From Streptomyces sp. BHT-5-2 (GTDB taxonomy: Bacteria; Actinomycetota; Actinomycetes; Streptomycetales; Streptomycetaceae), in assembly GCF_019774615.1 (NCBI RefSeq), contig NZ_CP081497.1, positions 1,364,001-1,428,000 on the forward strand: 64,000 nucleotides of DNA. The letters are read 5' to 3'. Positions 16,798-25,347 of this stretch are shown here, in pieces. The position numbers and the translations under genes are program-made. Numbering within the stretch: position 1 is the first letter of the stretch; every line of letters begins with the position of its first letter. The notes below the pieces were generated by a model. The model did no database searches and had not been told where the DNA came from. It saw nothing but the letters and a program-made list of their open reading frames with translations.

Positions 16798-17388
16798 TGA
16801 ACGCAGACCCTCCCGATGTGGCATCCCGGACTGTTCGGCCGACGAGAGTAACACGCGTGTATTTCCACCGGTCAAGTGCGGTCCAGTGGACGCCAGGGAT
16901 GCGAGTGCCAGGCGAAAATCGGCCAACATGCATGCTTGGCCGAAGAATTGATGAAACGTTAACCATGACCGTTCATGAGTCCTCGTCGGTTTGCTGACGG
17001 GGACTCTGCGTCTGCGTGGTGCGGTCCTTTCGGGGTTGAGAAGCTGTGTAGCAACCTCGCAGGGAGTATCGGGGCCGCTGGGAGAAAAGGACGCCTGAGC
17101 GCGAGGTCCAGGTCAGCGGGTGCTGGTCCGGCAAGCTGGGAGGTGTGGGGCAGCTCCGAGGCCATCACGGTCGCGGGGCAAGGCGCTCGGGCCGCCCGTC
17201 GGCTCGGGGATGCAACTGTGTTCTCAGGGCGGTGTGCAGGTCGCGCGTGGCGGGACTCTTCGTCGGTTTTCCGGTACCGCTCAACGCGGTTGAGCTTCCG
17301 CTGACGCTTAAGTCGTCCTGAAGGAACCGTTGATTTCTCACAAGATCCGTGGAATCCATGGAAGGCGGGCGATCCGGAGGAGGAACTG
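16798..17388. promoter_or_regulatory. Intergenic region with two inverted repeats
   Basis: Divergent space between the T7SS operon and the GT2 unit. An 8-bp inverted repeat TCGGCCAA (16919-16926) with 16936-16943 lies about 120 bases before the WXG100 start and could be an operator. A hairpin with 11-base arms (16977-16987 with 16996-17006, one G-T pair) and a 7-bp stem at 17278-17294 are also present. No credible gene was found here. Confidence 0.4.
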
Positions 17389-17574
17389 ATGAGAGGTCAC
17401 CGCCCCGTGACGTACGAGCTGGACGAGAGTTATCCGCTGTTCCCCGTGGCCGGCGGGAAGCATCCTTCCGCCATGGACACCGACGACTTGAAGATCGCTG
17501 ACAGCGACGCCTTCGGCTTCATGAACCTGATGGGGTCGGCGGACCCCGTCCCGGACGACCTTCCCCGGACCTGA
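17389..17574 (+). CDS. 61-residue ORF coupled to the GT2 gene
   Basis: Acidic 61-residue peptide (MRGHRPVTYELDESYPLFPV at the start) with a very strong ribosome site, GGAGGAGG, 5 bases before ATG 17389. Its stop is 7 bases before the GT2 start. It has no signal peptide or membrane helix and no family I recognise. The strong translation signal suggests a real product; options are a leader or coupling peptide, a small regulator of the synthase, or a modified peptide precursor. The last is speculation. Confidence 0.5.
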   Translation: MRGHRPVTYELDESYPLFPVAGGKHPSAMDTDDLKIADSDAFGFMNLMGSADPVPDDLPRT

Positions 17575-17581
17575 CGCTGCC

Positions 17582-18745
17582 ATGGCCATGGCGGCTGCGG
17601 CGGTGTGGCTGGTGCCGGCCGAACTGGCCCCGGCGATCGTGCTTGCCCTACTGGGCCGCCTCGAACGGGCCAGCCGTCTACGCGCCGCCAGGCGGTACCG
17701 GCCGGCCCTGCGCGGCCATCGCGAGCCGATGGCCGTGGTGTGCCCCGTCTACCGGGAGGACCCCGCCCTCTTCGGCCGGGCCCTGCGCTCATGGCTCCGC
17801 AATGATGTGGCGGAAATCGTCTGCGTGATCCACGAAAACGACACCGCGTGTGCCGAGGTGGCACGGGCACATGGAGTACGAGTGATCACCACGGCGGACC
17901 GGGACAAGCGCCGGGCGCTGCGAACCGGCTGGCAAGCGGTCACGGCGGGCCTGGTCGCTCTCACGGACTCGGACACGGTCTGGGCCCGCGATCTCGTGCC
18001 CACGGTCAGCGCGCCGTTCGTGGATCCGACGGTCGGCGGGGTGGCGACCCAGTCGTTCGTCCTGGAACCGGCCACGTTCTGGGAGGAAATCCGCCGCGGC
18101 CGGGGACCGATCGTGGTGATGGCCGCCCAGACCGTCCGGGGACAGGCCCTGGGCTGCCTTCCCGGCCGCACCGCCGTCTACCGGCGCGCTCTGCTCGAAC
18201 AGATCGGCCCTGACCTGGTCCAGCAGTCCTTCCTGGGCGTGCGCTGCGGTCCCGGTGACGACACGCGGCTGTCCGCACTGGCCCTCCGGGCGGGCTACCG
18301 GACGGTCCTGCAGGCCAACGCGCACGTATGGTCCCGCTTCCCGGACACCTTCACCGGCCTCGTCCGCCAGAGACTGCGCCACCAGCGCAACAGCTGGCGG
18401 GAACACCTGAGCGCACTGGCCGGCGGATGGATCTGGCAACACCCCTACCTCGCACGCTGCGTCACCGTCTCCGTGATCCTGCGCCTGGGATTCATCCTCG
18501 GCACGGCGTACTACCTCTGTCTGGCCGCCTCCGGCGACCTCCTCGCGCCGGCCATGGTGGTGACCTACTGGTGCGGCCGGCGTCTCCTCCGCACCAGTCG
18601 CTTGCTGCACCGCACCGGCCGACGTCGGGTCGTTGCCTTCAAGCTCCTTGCCACCGACGTCCTCTCCCATGCCCTCGACGTCTTCGGGCTCCTCACCATC
18701 CGCCGTCAGGGCTGGCTCACCCGCGGCAGCGACCGGGCAGCTTGA
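17582..18745 (+). CDS. Processive family 2 glycosyltransferase (hyaluronan/cellulose synthase-like)
   Basis: A 387-residue membrane GT2. Helices at the N-terminus and at about 290-345 surround a cytoplasmic GT-A domain: CPVYREDP (nucleotide-sugar site), LTDSDTVW (the DxD), PGDDTRLS (catalytic base region) and RQRLRHQRNSWREH (the Q/RxxRW-type acceptor motif). It should polymerise a UDP-sugar at the membrane, perhaps coupled to export. ATG 17582 depends on coupling to the 61-residue ORF as no strong ribosome site precedes it. The sugar is not predictable. Confidence 0.8.
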   Translation: MAMAAAAVWLVPAELAPAIVLALLGRLERASRLRAARRYRPALRGHREPMAVVCPVYREDPALFGRALRSWLRNDVAEIVCVIHENDTACAEVARAHGVRVITTADRDKRRALRTGWQAVTAGLVALTDSDTVWARDLVPTVSAPFVDPTVGGVATQSFVLEPATFWEEIRRGRGPIVVMAAQTVRGQALGCLPGRTAVYRRALLEQIGPDLVQQSFLGVRCGPGDDTRLSALALRAGYRTVLQANAHVWSRFPDTFTGLVRQRLRHQRNSWREHLSALAGGWIWQHPYLARCVTVSVILRLGFILGTAYYLCLAASGDLLAPAMVVTYWCGRRLLRTSRLLHRTGRRRVVAFKLLATDVLSHALDVFGLLTIRRQGWLTRGSDRAA

Positions 18746-19031
18746 GAGGACGCTGGCGTGATGAGGTGCGATGGGAAAACCCACCGCGGACAGAAAACTT
18801 CCGGGCCCTGCTGCTGTCCAGGGGCGCCCCGAGGTGAAGGCAGTTCTCACCGCGGCCGTTGGCTCCCTGCAGCCACAGGCCGGACTTGCCGGGATCCTCG
18901 ATGCACAACTCGACAACCGATCGCTCCCTGCACCCGCGGGCCGGACTCGAAGCCGTACGCCCGGGCCCCTCGGCAGGCAGCCTGGACCGTGGAGCACGCC
19001 GGCTGATGAGAAGCCTCAGCCAGACCGTGAC

Positions 19032-19062
19032 AAGCGCGGCGGGACCAGGTCCCGCCGCGCTT
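19032..19062. terminator. Perfect long hairpin after the GT2 gene
   Basis: AAGCGCGGCGGGACC (19032-19046) is exactly complementary to 19048-19062, with one base between, so the real stem is about 13 bp. The stretch from the GT2 stop (18745) to here holds no gene I can support. Confidence 0.65.
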
Positions 19063-19176
19063 CCTCCGATTGACGATTAGGAGGATGCCCAGGATCACGC
19101 CTCTCCGTCTGGTAGAACAAATCGGCCCGGGGCCGTCGTACGCGTTCGATCGCTCCCTAGGAGTTGTCTTCAAATG

Positions 19177-19671
19177 TCACGCCCACATCAGGAGCGAGGC
19201 GAGGGTGACGGCTGCCTGATAGGACTCGGTGGTCTTGTCGTAGCGGGTGGCGATGCCGCGCCATTGCTTCAAGCGGTTGAAGCAGCGTTCGACCACGTTG
19301 CGCAGTTTGTAGAGCCCTTTGTCGAAGGCGGGCGGGCGTCCTCCTCGACTGCCACGCCGGAGCCGGTTGCGGATCTGGGCGGCCCGTTCGGGGATGGTGT
19401 GGGCGATGCCCCGCCGTCTGAGCCAGGTCCGGATGGCCCAGGAACTGTAGCCCTTGTCTCCCCGCACGTGGGCAGGCCGGATTCGTGGCCGTCCAGGGCC
19501 AGGCCAGGGCACCCGTATCGCCTCCATCACGGTGAACTGGGTGCAGTCGTTGGTGTTGCCGCTCGTGACGGTGAAGGCGAGCGGGCGGCCGACAGCGTCG
19601 CAGGCCAGGTGAATCTTGCTGGTCAGACCACCTCGGGACCGTCCGAGTGCCGGGCTGCGGAGCCCCCTTTT
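19177..19671 (-). CDS. IS5-family transposase, second frame (copy A)
   Basis: C-terminal half, reading GRSRGGLTSKIHLACD from the slippery tract onward. It has the second Asp in RGDKGYSSW and the final Glu in VERCFNRLKQWRGI, completing the DDE triad. There is no plausible independent start, so it should be made as a -1 fusion with the first frame, which is usual for this IS group. Confidence 0.8.
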   Translation of the reverse strand, partial: KRGLRSPALGRSRGGLTSKIHLACDAVGRPLAFTVTSGNTNDCTQFTVMEAIRVPWPGPGRPRIRPAHVRGDKGYSSWAIRTWLRRRGIAHTIPERAAQIRNRLRRGSRGGRPPAFDKGLYKLRNVVERCFNRLKQWRGIATRYDKTTESYQAAVTLASLLMWA

Positions 19672-20024
19672 CGGGCCCCGGCTGCGTGCTGGTGAGCGCG
19701 GACAACGGTGGAGTCGACCGACACCAGCCAGTCGACGTCCCCCGCCGCCTCCACCCTCGTCTGCGCGGCCCGCAGCATTCGCTCGAACGTGCCGTCCAGC
19801 GCCCATCGGCGGAAGCGGGTGTGCAGCGTCGCCCACAGGCCGCACCGCTCGGGCACATCCCGCCAGGCCACCCCCGTCCGGAACCTCCACACGATCCCGT
19901 TGAGCACGGTGCGGTCATCCAACCGCTTCCGCCCCCGCAAGGACTCCGGCAACAGCGGCCGGACGAACTCCCACTCCGCATCCGACAGTTCATGACGACG
20001 TATCACCCGACCATGATCCACCAC
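19623..20024 (-). CDS. IS5-family transposase, first frame (copy A)
   Basis: A 133-residue N-terminal half of the transposase: an HTH-like region (RRHELSDAEWEFVRPLLP) and DVPERCGLWATLHTRFRRW, then the first catalytic Asp in LVSVDSTVVRAHQHA. It ends in a frame that runs out after a CGAAAAGGGGGC tract at about 19662-19672. Slippage of -1 on A AAA GGG would join it to the second frame. Confidence 0.85.
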   Translation of the reverse strand: MVDHGRVIRRHELSDAEWEFVRPLLPESLRGRKRLDDRTVLNGIVWRFRTGVAWRDVPERCGLWATLHTRFRRWALDGTFERMLRAAQTRVEAAGDVDWLVSVDSTVVRAHQHAAGARKGGSAARHSDGPEVV

Positions 20025-20246
20025 TCGAGATCATTTGAAGACACCGCCTAGGCCCGTGTCGGCTTCTCCGGCCCGGTTACGTCGGGAGGGGCCTGGCGCC
20101 CGGATACCTCGGCACCCGCCCTGCAGGTGAGGAGACCACGGAAGTCGGTTGTGCCGCACTGGCATGGGAACGTCGCCGGGAGGCCGCTTGGTGTAGGGTG
20201 GGCGACAGCGCGCCGTCGACGGGCGACCCGAGCAGAGCGAGCCGCG

Positions 20247-20535
20247 TTACGGCCGCCCTGCCTGATGGAGCATCGCGGCAACTCCGGCGTCGTTGTGTTC
20301 GTAGGAGATGCCCCGCAGTACAGCCACGGGAGCGCCGCGCCCGCGCTGTCCGAGGATCAGCCCGGCTGCCGCGGCCACCAGGTCGGTCAGCGTCTCTTCC
20401 TGCCGCTTGGTTTTCCCTCCCGGCTCGGTGTGCTCGGTGATCCGCAGGGGTGCGATGCCGGCGGCACCGATCGAGATCACCGTGGCGCCGCGGCGGTCGG
20501 GGTGCTCATGAAAGGCGGCTCCGTGCGGGGTGTTC
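20247..20535 (-). pseudogene. C-terminal fragment resembling coenzyme F420-0:L-glutamate ligase
   Basis: The minus-strand frame reads HPDRRGATVISIGAAGIAPL and LTDLVAAAAGLILG, then GAPVAVLRGISY. This resembles the C-terminal part of CofE/FbiB-type F420 ligases (the AAAxLxxG..xGxPVAVxRG pattern). No N-terminal half or start exists; a GTG at 20480 would give only 77 residues. It is probably a leftover of a gene broken by IS activity. Confidence 0.45.
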
Positions 20536-20760
20536 GGTCAGGGCGGTGAACAGTCGGGCGTGGGCGGCGGCGAGTTCCGCGGCTCGCTCGCCCGGCGGTG
20601 CGGTGGCGGTGAGCCAGGTACGGACGCGGTGAACGTAGTACGGACACAATGCGCAGGCCGCCTCATGGGCCGGGGTGCCGTTTCTGACGGCGTGCCAGGC
20701 GTCGGCTACGGGCAGCGGCCAAGGGTGGGCATTGCCGGGTTCCCGGCCATGCCCACGACT
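20506..20760 (-). pseudogene. Unidentified gene remnant without start codon
   Basis: An open minus-strand frame with protein-like content (PVADAWHAVRNGTPAHEAAC, CPYYVHRV, ERAAELAAAHARLF) ends at TGA 20506-20508, overlapping the F420-ligase-like remnant. No ATG, GTG or TTG opens it. I do not recognise a family. Confidence 0.3.
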
Positions 20761-20906
20761 GGGGCCAGCATCGCTTGAGCCCGATTAGGAGTCAGAACGA
20801 CGAAAGTCGAGAGGGTAATCCCCCCGGGGCGGGCGCGGTGAACCCCCGCTCCTGCACGGGGGGATATCGGATGGGACAGGCGCGTGGTGCGCAGCAGAGT
20901 GGGGGT

Positions 20907-21132
20907 ATGCGCCCGTCTCGAATCCTTCGATCCGTCGCAACCGCGTCAGCCGTGGCTGTTGCGGCGACCGCGCTGCTGACGGGTACCGCTGCTGCCGCCC
21001 CACCGGCTCCGGCGCCGGTGACGACCCGCCCCGTGTCCTTCACCGGTTCTGGCGGACTCACCTTGCACGGTACCGTCTTCGCCCCCTCGAACCTCCCTGC
21101 TGAAGCGACCCGTAGTCCCGGTTTGGTGATGG
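20907..21132 (+). pseudogene. Secreted alpha/beta hydrolase, truncated by IS DNA
   Basis: ATG 20907 starts a clear Sec signal peptide (RILRSVATASAVAVAATALL, then AAAAPPAPAP), followed by VSFTGSGGLTLHGTVFAP and PGLVMVGGS: the first strands of an alpha/beta hydrolase up to the oxyanion-hole glycine. Coding similarity stops at about 21132, where an ISL3 transposase remnant begins in frame. Catalytic Ser, Asp and His are all lost. Confidence 0.65.
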
Positions 21133-21593
21133 TCGGTGGAAGCGAATCGAGTCGGGTGCACAGCTCTTACCTGCGGTTTCCTGCGGATGCGCCCAGTGGG
21201 GGGACGGCGGGTGGTCCTCCGTTTGCGGGTCCGTCGGTTCTTCTGTCCGGCGGCTTCGTGCGAACGGCGAACGTTTGCCGAGCAGATGTCGGGGCTGACC
21301 CGGAGGCTCAGCAGGTGGACCGAGCGATTGCGTTCGACTCCCGCCGCGATCGGTCTCGCCCTTGCCGGCCGGGCTGGTGCCCGGATGGCCCGGGTCTTCG
21401 GGGTGTCCATCAGTCGCAGCGCGGTGTTGCGGCTGCTCGACGGGTTGCCTGAACCGGAAGTCCCGGCCCCGCGGGTGGTTGGTGTCGATGAGTACGCGAC
21501 GGGCAAGGGCCGGGTCTACGGCACGGTTCTGGTCGATGTCGAGACCCGCCGGCCGGTTGATCTGCTGCCTGACCGGGGGCTGTCGAACAGTCA
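21133..21593 (+). pseudogene. Older ISL3-family transposase remnant, frameshifted and truncated
   Basis: Reads SESSRVHSSYLRFPADAPSG, then after a run of six G (about 21198-21203) continues one frame over as RRVVLRLRVRRFFCPAASCE and VVGVDEYATGKGRVYGTVLV. That gives the zinc-binding N-terminal region and first catalytic Asp of an ISL3 transposase. One extra G explains the shift. The remnant ends at the 8-bp target duplication of the intact ISL3 element inserted in it. Confidence 0.75.
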
Positions 21594-21601
21594 CGTAATT
21601 C

Positions 21602-23314
21602 GGCTCAGTCGCTGATCTTGTGATCGGGGGTCATGCTCGCTGGAGGATGCGAATCCGGAGGAGGTCGAAGTTAGCCCGGCCGTATCCGTCCCTTTTGATC
21701 CGTTTGACTTGCGTGTTCTGACCCTCGACCTGGCCGGAGCTCCAGGAGCTGGACAGGCCGGCGATGACGGCGTCCTGGTCCCGGCGCAGACCGTTGACCA
21801 GGGAGTGCAGTGCGGGGAGGTCGTCGTGTTCGACGCGTTCCATCCAGGCGGGGAGTTCGCTGCCCGTCTTGTCCCGCATCATCGTGGCGAAGTCGCGGAC
21901 GTGCTGGGTGACTGCATCCAGTTCGGGACAGCCGGCACGGATTTCCTTGAGCGCGAGGGCGTCCTCGTCCGGGAGGTTGCCGGGGTTCGTCGTGATCCGT
22001 CGGACGATACGGCGGGGGCGCGGTGCCACACGGGGCGCTGGCGGTGCGGTGGCGGAGGACTTGAAGGGACGCAGGTAGCGTCGGGTGGTCTGGATGCTGC
22101 CTGGGAACCCCAACGCCCCGATTTCTGCGTGGAGTTGTGCGCTGTCCCGGCAGCCCTCGTTCCACCGCTGGTGGAGGTGGGCCGTGTACGGGTCGAGGAT
22201 GCTTGCTCGGTTCGTCGCTTTGACGAGCAGTTCGTCGATGCTGGTGGCGCGGGCGAAGCGGCGCACGGTGGACCGGTCCAGCCGCAGCGTCCGGCAGATG
22301 CCCTCCAGCGAACTGCCGTCGGCCAGAAGTTGCTGTACGGCGGTGTACCGCTCCTTCGTCCGGATCACCAGGCGGCGCTCGCGCCCGCAGGCATCGAGCG
22401 TGGAGGCAGCTACGGGTGGCGGCAACTGCCAGATATCGTCTCCGGGCGGCGGGCTCGCCGGTACGGAGGTCGCGAACACGGTCCGGACGCAGGCATGATG
22501 GGTACCGACGGTCTTCTCCACCGCTTCACCCAGATTCCTCCACAAATGCCAGCCGTCGGCAATCTGTGACGCCTGCGGGGCGCCGGAGCGGGCTCCCTCG
22601 GCATAGGCCCCGCCGCGGTCCCTACAAACGATCTCCACCTCGGGGTGGTCGCGGAGCCACGCGGCCAGCGGCTCGGCCTCGCGCCCCGGCAGCACGTCGA
22701 CGGGCCGCCGCTGCTCCAGATCCACCAAGATCGTCGAGTACGAGTCGCCCTTGCACATGGCGAAATCGTCAACCCCCAACACCCGAATCTGCCCCACCGG
22801 TTCCTCGGGAAGGGCCCGGAGCAGGCGTAACAGCGTGTCCTTCGCCACTGGCATCCCCAGGACCGCCGCGAGCCGGCTCCCCGGCCGCCCGGCCAGAGCC
22901 ACCGCGATGCTGGTCAGCATCCCCCGCAGCAGCGGGGTGAAGCGGGCGTGCGGGCTGGTCAGCCCGGTCACCTGCTCGACGAACGTCACGGCCGCGCAGG
23001 CCGTGTTGAGGCACCGGAACCGGCGCACCAGCAGCTCGATCACCACCCGGGCACCGCTGATCGCCGCATCCGACAACCGCCGCAGATACCGGCCATGCAC
23101 CCGGCTGGACGCACGGCCGCAGTGCGGGCACCGTCCATCGGCCGCACGCACGCGGGCATGCATGGTGATCGCGCCGACCGACCGCTCCACCAACTCCACC
23201 ACGACACCGGCCAGATGAGGAACAAGCGCCTCAAGACTTCGCGAAGTACACGCGAACCATGATCACAGTCGCGCCACCTGGAGATCACCCGATCACAAGA
23301 TCAGTGACTGAGCC
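21602..23314 (-). mobile_element. Intact ISL3-family insertion sequence, 1713 bp
   Basis: Terminal inverted repeats of 27 bp with one mismatch (GGCTCAGTCGCTGATC... at 21602, its complement ending at 23314), flanked by an exact 8-bp duplication CGTAATTC (21594-21601 and 23315-23322), as expected for ISL3. One full-length transposase gene lies inside. It sits in an older, related but distinct ISL3 remnant. Confidence 0.93.
21631..23202 (-). CDS. ISL3-family transposase
   Basis: A 523-residue transposase: N-terminal zinc finger (CPHCGRASSRVHG), HTH region, then the DDE core with LGVDDFAMCKGDSYSTIL (first Asp), IVCRDRGGAYAEGA (second Asp) and QVEGQNTQVKRIKRDGYGRA (final Glu). A long helical insertion lies between the second and third acidic residues, which is typical. 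Starts at GTG 23202. No frame damage is visible, so the element may be active. Confidence 0.92.
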   Translation of the reverse strand: MVELVERSVGAITMHARVRAADGRCPHCGRASSRVHGRYLRRLSDAAISGARVVIELLVRRFRCLNTACAAVTFVEQVTGLTSPHARFTPLLRGMLTSIAVALAGRPGSRLAAVLGMPVAKDTLLRLLRALPEEPVGQIRVLGVDDFAMCKGDSYSTILVDLEQRRPVDVLPGREAEPLAAWLRDHPEVEIVCRDRGGAYAEGARSGAPQASQIADGWHLWRNLGEAVEKTVGTHHACVRTVFATSVPASPPPGDDIWQLPPPVAASTLDACGRERRLVIRTKERYTAVQQLLADGSSLEGICRTLRLDRSTVRRFARATSIDELLVKATNRASILDPYTAHLHQRWNEGCRDSAQLHAEIGALGFPGSIQTTRRYLRPFKSSATAPPAPRVAPRPRRIVRRITTNPGNLPDEDALALKEIRAGCPELDAVTQHVRDFATMMRDKTGSELPAWMERVEHDDLPALHSLVNGLRRDQDAVIAGLSSSWSSGQVEGQNTQVKRIKRDGYGRANFDLLRIRILQRA

Positions 23315-23417
23315 CGTAATTCCCCATGGCTGACGTCACGTAGTTGGCCAATTGGTCGCCTGTGCAGGCTGCGTCGTGTTCCGTCGCCGTAATCTGGTTG
23401 AGGGCCATGATGGGTCC

Positions 23418-24164
23418 GTGGACACTGTCGCGGTGTACTCAGACGCTGATGCTGCTGCGTTGTATGACTTGCTGAACCCGTGGGATCCGGAGCGATGGTC
23501 CGGCGACGCGTTCTATGCCGAGTTGGTGATGGCCGCAGGCTCAGTGCTGGACGTCGGCTGCGGCACCGGATCGATGCTGCGCTGGTCGCGCGAGCACGGT
23601 CATGTCGGGCGTCTCGTGGGCCTTGATCCGGACCCCGCTGCCCTCGCCCGCGCCCGGCGGCGTGCCGATATCGAGTGGATCGACGGCATGGCGGCTGGCG
23701 CGAAGTGGGAAGCTGAATTCGACCTTGCGACGATGACCGGCCACGCGTTTCAGTTCCTGGTCACTGACGACGATGTCCGTGCTTCGCTCGGCGCGATCCG
23801 TGCCGCACTGCGCGAGGGCGGCAGGTTCGCTTTCGAGACCCGCCATCCGCGGGCGCGAGCCTGGGAGGCATGGAATCCGTCGAACGCAACGGACATCACC
23901 GACGCGGCCGGCCGGATCCTGCGTGTTTGGCATGAGGTCGAGGCCGTCGTCGACGGTGCGGTCACGTTCACCGGGACGACCGCTGATCCCTATGGCACCG
24001 TGTTGCGTGTCGACCGGGCCAGCCTGCGCTTCCTGGATGTCCTGGCACTCGACGCGTTCCTGGCCGAGGCGGGCTTCGAGGTCGAGGCCCGTTATGGTGA
24101 CTGGCAGCGCGGACCCGTCACCCCGGTGAGCCAGGAGATCATTACCCTCGCCCGCCGACCGTAG
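23418..24164 (+). CDS. Class I SAM-dependent methyltransferase
   Basis: A 248-residue Rossmann-fold methyltransferase. The SAM-binding motif I is VLDVGCGTGSML, with the acidic end of strand 2 in LVGLDPDP, motif II-like FDLATMTGHAFQF and GGRFAFETRHP after it. It methylates an unknown small molecule. GTG 23418 (VDTVAVYSDADAAAL) is preferred to the upstream frame opening at 23352. It is the only intact cargo gene between the two inverted IS5 copies. Confidence 0.75.
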   Translation: MDTVAVYSDADAAALYDLLNPWDPERWSGDAFYAELVMAAGSVLDVGCGTGSMLRWSREHGHVGRLVGLDPDPAALARARRRADIEWIDGMAAGAKWEAEFDLATMTGHAFQFLVTDDDVRASLGAIRAALREGGRFAFETRHPRARAWEAWNPSNATDITDAAGRILRVWHEVEAVVDGAVTFTGTTADPYGTVLRVDRASLRFLDVLALDAFLAEAGFEVEARYGDWQRGPVTPVSQEIITLARRP

Positions 24165-24250
24165 GCGGGGCAGATCCCCTGCAGCGGCGGGGGATCGGGG
24201 CGCGGGTCCGGGCAGCGCGTCTGCTAGGCGGTGTCTTCAAATGATCTCGA

Positions 24251-24652
24251 GTGGTGGATCATGGTCGGGTGATACGTCGTCATGAACTGTCGGATGCGGA
24301 GTGGGAGTTCGTCCGGCCGCTGTTGCCGGAGTCCTTGCGGGGGCGGAAGCGGTTGGATGACCGCACCGTGCTCAACGGGATCGTGTGGAGGTTCCGGACG
24401 GGGGTGGCCTGGCGGGATGTGCCCGAGCGGTGCGGCCTGTGGGCGACGCTGCACACCCGCTTCCGCCGATGGGCGCTGGACGGCACGTTCGAGCGAATGC
24501 TGCGGGCCGCGCAGACGAGGGCGGACGCGGCGGGGGACGTCGACTGTCTGGTGTCGGTCGACTCCACCGTTGTCCGCGCTCGCCAGCACGCAGCCGGGGC
24601 CCGAAAAGGGGGCTCCGCAGCCCGGCACTCGGACGGTCCGGAGGTGGTCTGA
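24251..24652 (+). CDS. IS5-family transposase, first frame (copy B)
   Basis: A 133-residue N-terminal half, near identical to copy A. It carries the first catalytic Asp (VSVDSTVVRA), and the CGAAAAGGGGG slippery tract lies at 24602-24612. The codon for Trp just before the catalytic strand is TGT (Cys) here. Confidence 0.85.
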   Translation: MVDHGRVIRRHELSDAEWEFVRPLLPESLRGRKRLDDRTVLNGIVWRFRTGVAWRDVPERCGLWATLHTRFRRWALDGTFERMLRAAQTRADAAGDVDCLVSVDSTVVRARQHAAGARKGGSAARHSDGPEVV

Positions 24653-25098
24653 CCAGCAAGATTCACCTGGCCTGCGACGCTGTCGGCTGCCCGCTCGCCT
24701 TCACCGTCACGAGCGGCAACACCAACGACTGCACCCGGTTCACCGCGGTGGAGGCGATACGGGTGCCCTGGCCTGGCCCTGGACGGCCACGAATCCGGCC
24801 TGCCCACGTGCGGGGAGACAAGGGCTACAGTTCCCGGGCCATCCGGACCTGGCTCAGACGGCAGGGCATCGCCCACACCATCCCCGAACGGGCCGCCCAG
24901 ATCCGCAACCGGCTCCGGCGTGGCAGTCGAGGAGGACGCCCGCCCGCCTTCGACAAAGGGCTCTACAAACTGCGCAACGTGGTCGAACGCTGCTTCAACC
25001 GCTTGAAGCAATGGCGCGGCATCGCCACCCGCTACGACAAGACCACCGAGTCCTATCAGGCAGCCGTCACCCTCGCCTCGCTCCTGATGTGGGCGTGA
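24603..25098 (+). CDS. IS5-family transposase, second frame (copy B)
   Basis: C-terminal half reached by -1 frameshifting, with GRSGGGLTSKIHLACD after the tract, RGDKGYSS (second Asp) and VERCFNRLKQWRGI (Glu). It ends at 25098, 16 bases before the terminal repeat. The sequence differs from copy A at several residues, so the copies have diverged slightly. Confidence 0.8.
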
Positions 25099-25347
25099 CA
25101 TTTGAAGACAACTCCTAGGCGTCCCCGTCGACCACCTCCTCGGCACCCTCTGCGAGGGGCACGCGCCCCCGGCCGGCACCGCCGAATAACCCCCACGGTC
25201 CAACTCCGGCGGATCACCCGATCCAGCAACCCCTTGCGGACGCGTGTACGTAGATTCGAACGTGTTTGCATGGAGATTGGTCCGTATGCGGGACCGCGGC
25301 GGCACTGACACCGTGTTCCCGGCGCGCCTCCTGTCACCTTCACGGAC

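Larger units (their letters stand above)
19161..20047 (-). mobile_element. IS5-family (IS427-type) insertion sequence, copy A, 887 bp
   Basis: Bounded by imperfect 16-bp inverted repeats (GAGTTGTCTTCAAATG at 19161, the complement of GCGGTGTCTTCAAATG at the right end) and flanked on both sides by CTAG (19157-19160 and 20048-20051), the target duplication. It encodes a transposase in two frames. An almost identical 887-bp copy in opposite orientation lies at 24228-25114. Confidence 0.9.
24228..25114 (+). mobile_element. IS5-family (IS427-type) insertion sequence, copy B, 887 bp
   Basis: Same length, ends and coding plan as copy A but inverted. Flanked by CTAG (24224-24227 and 25115-25118). A few substitutions separate the copies, for example a Trp codon in copy A that is Cys here (DWLVSVD versus DCLVSVD). 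Confidence 0.9.

Noticed and set aside
18771..19073. 100-codon plus-strand ORF after the GT2 gene
   Set aside because: Low-complexity content running into the terminator hairpin at 19032; no ribosome site.
20760..20906. Possible riboswitch ahead of the truncated hydrolase (C-rich and G-rich pairing segments)
   Set aside because: A CCCCC/GGGGG stem is present but no conserved riboswitch core could be matched.
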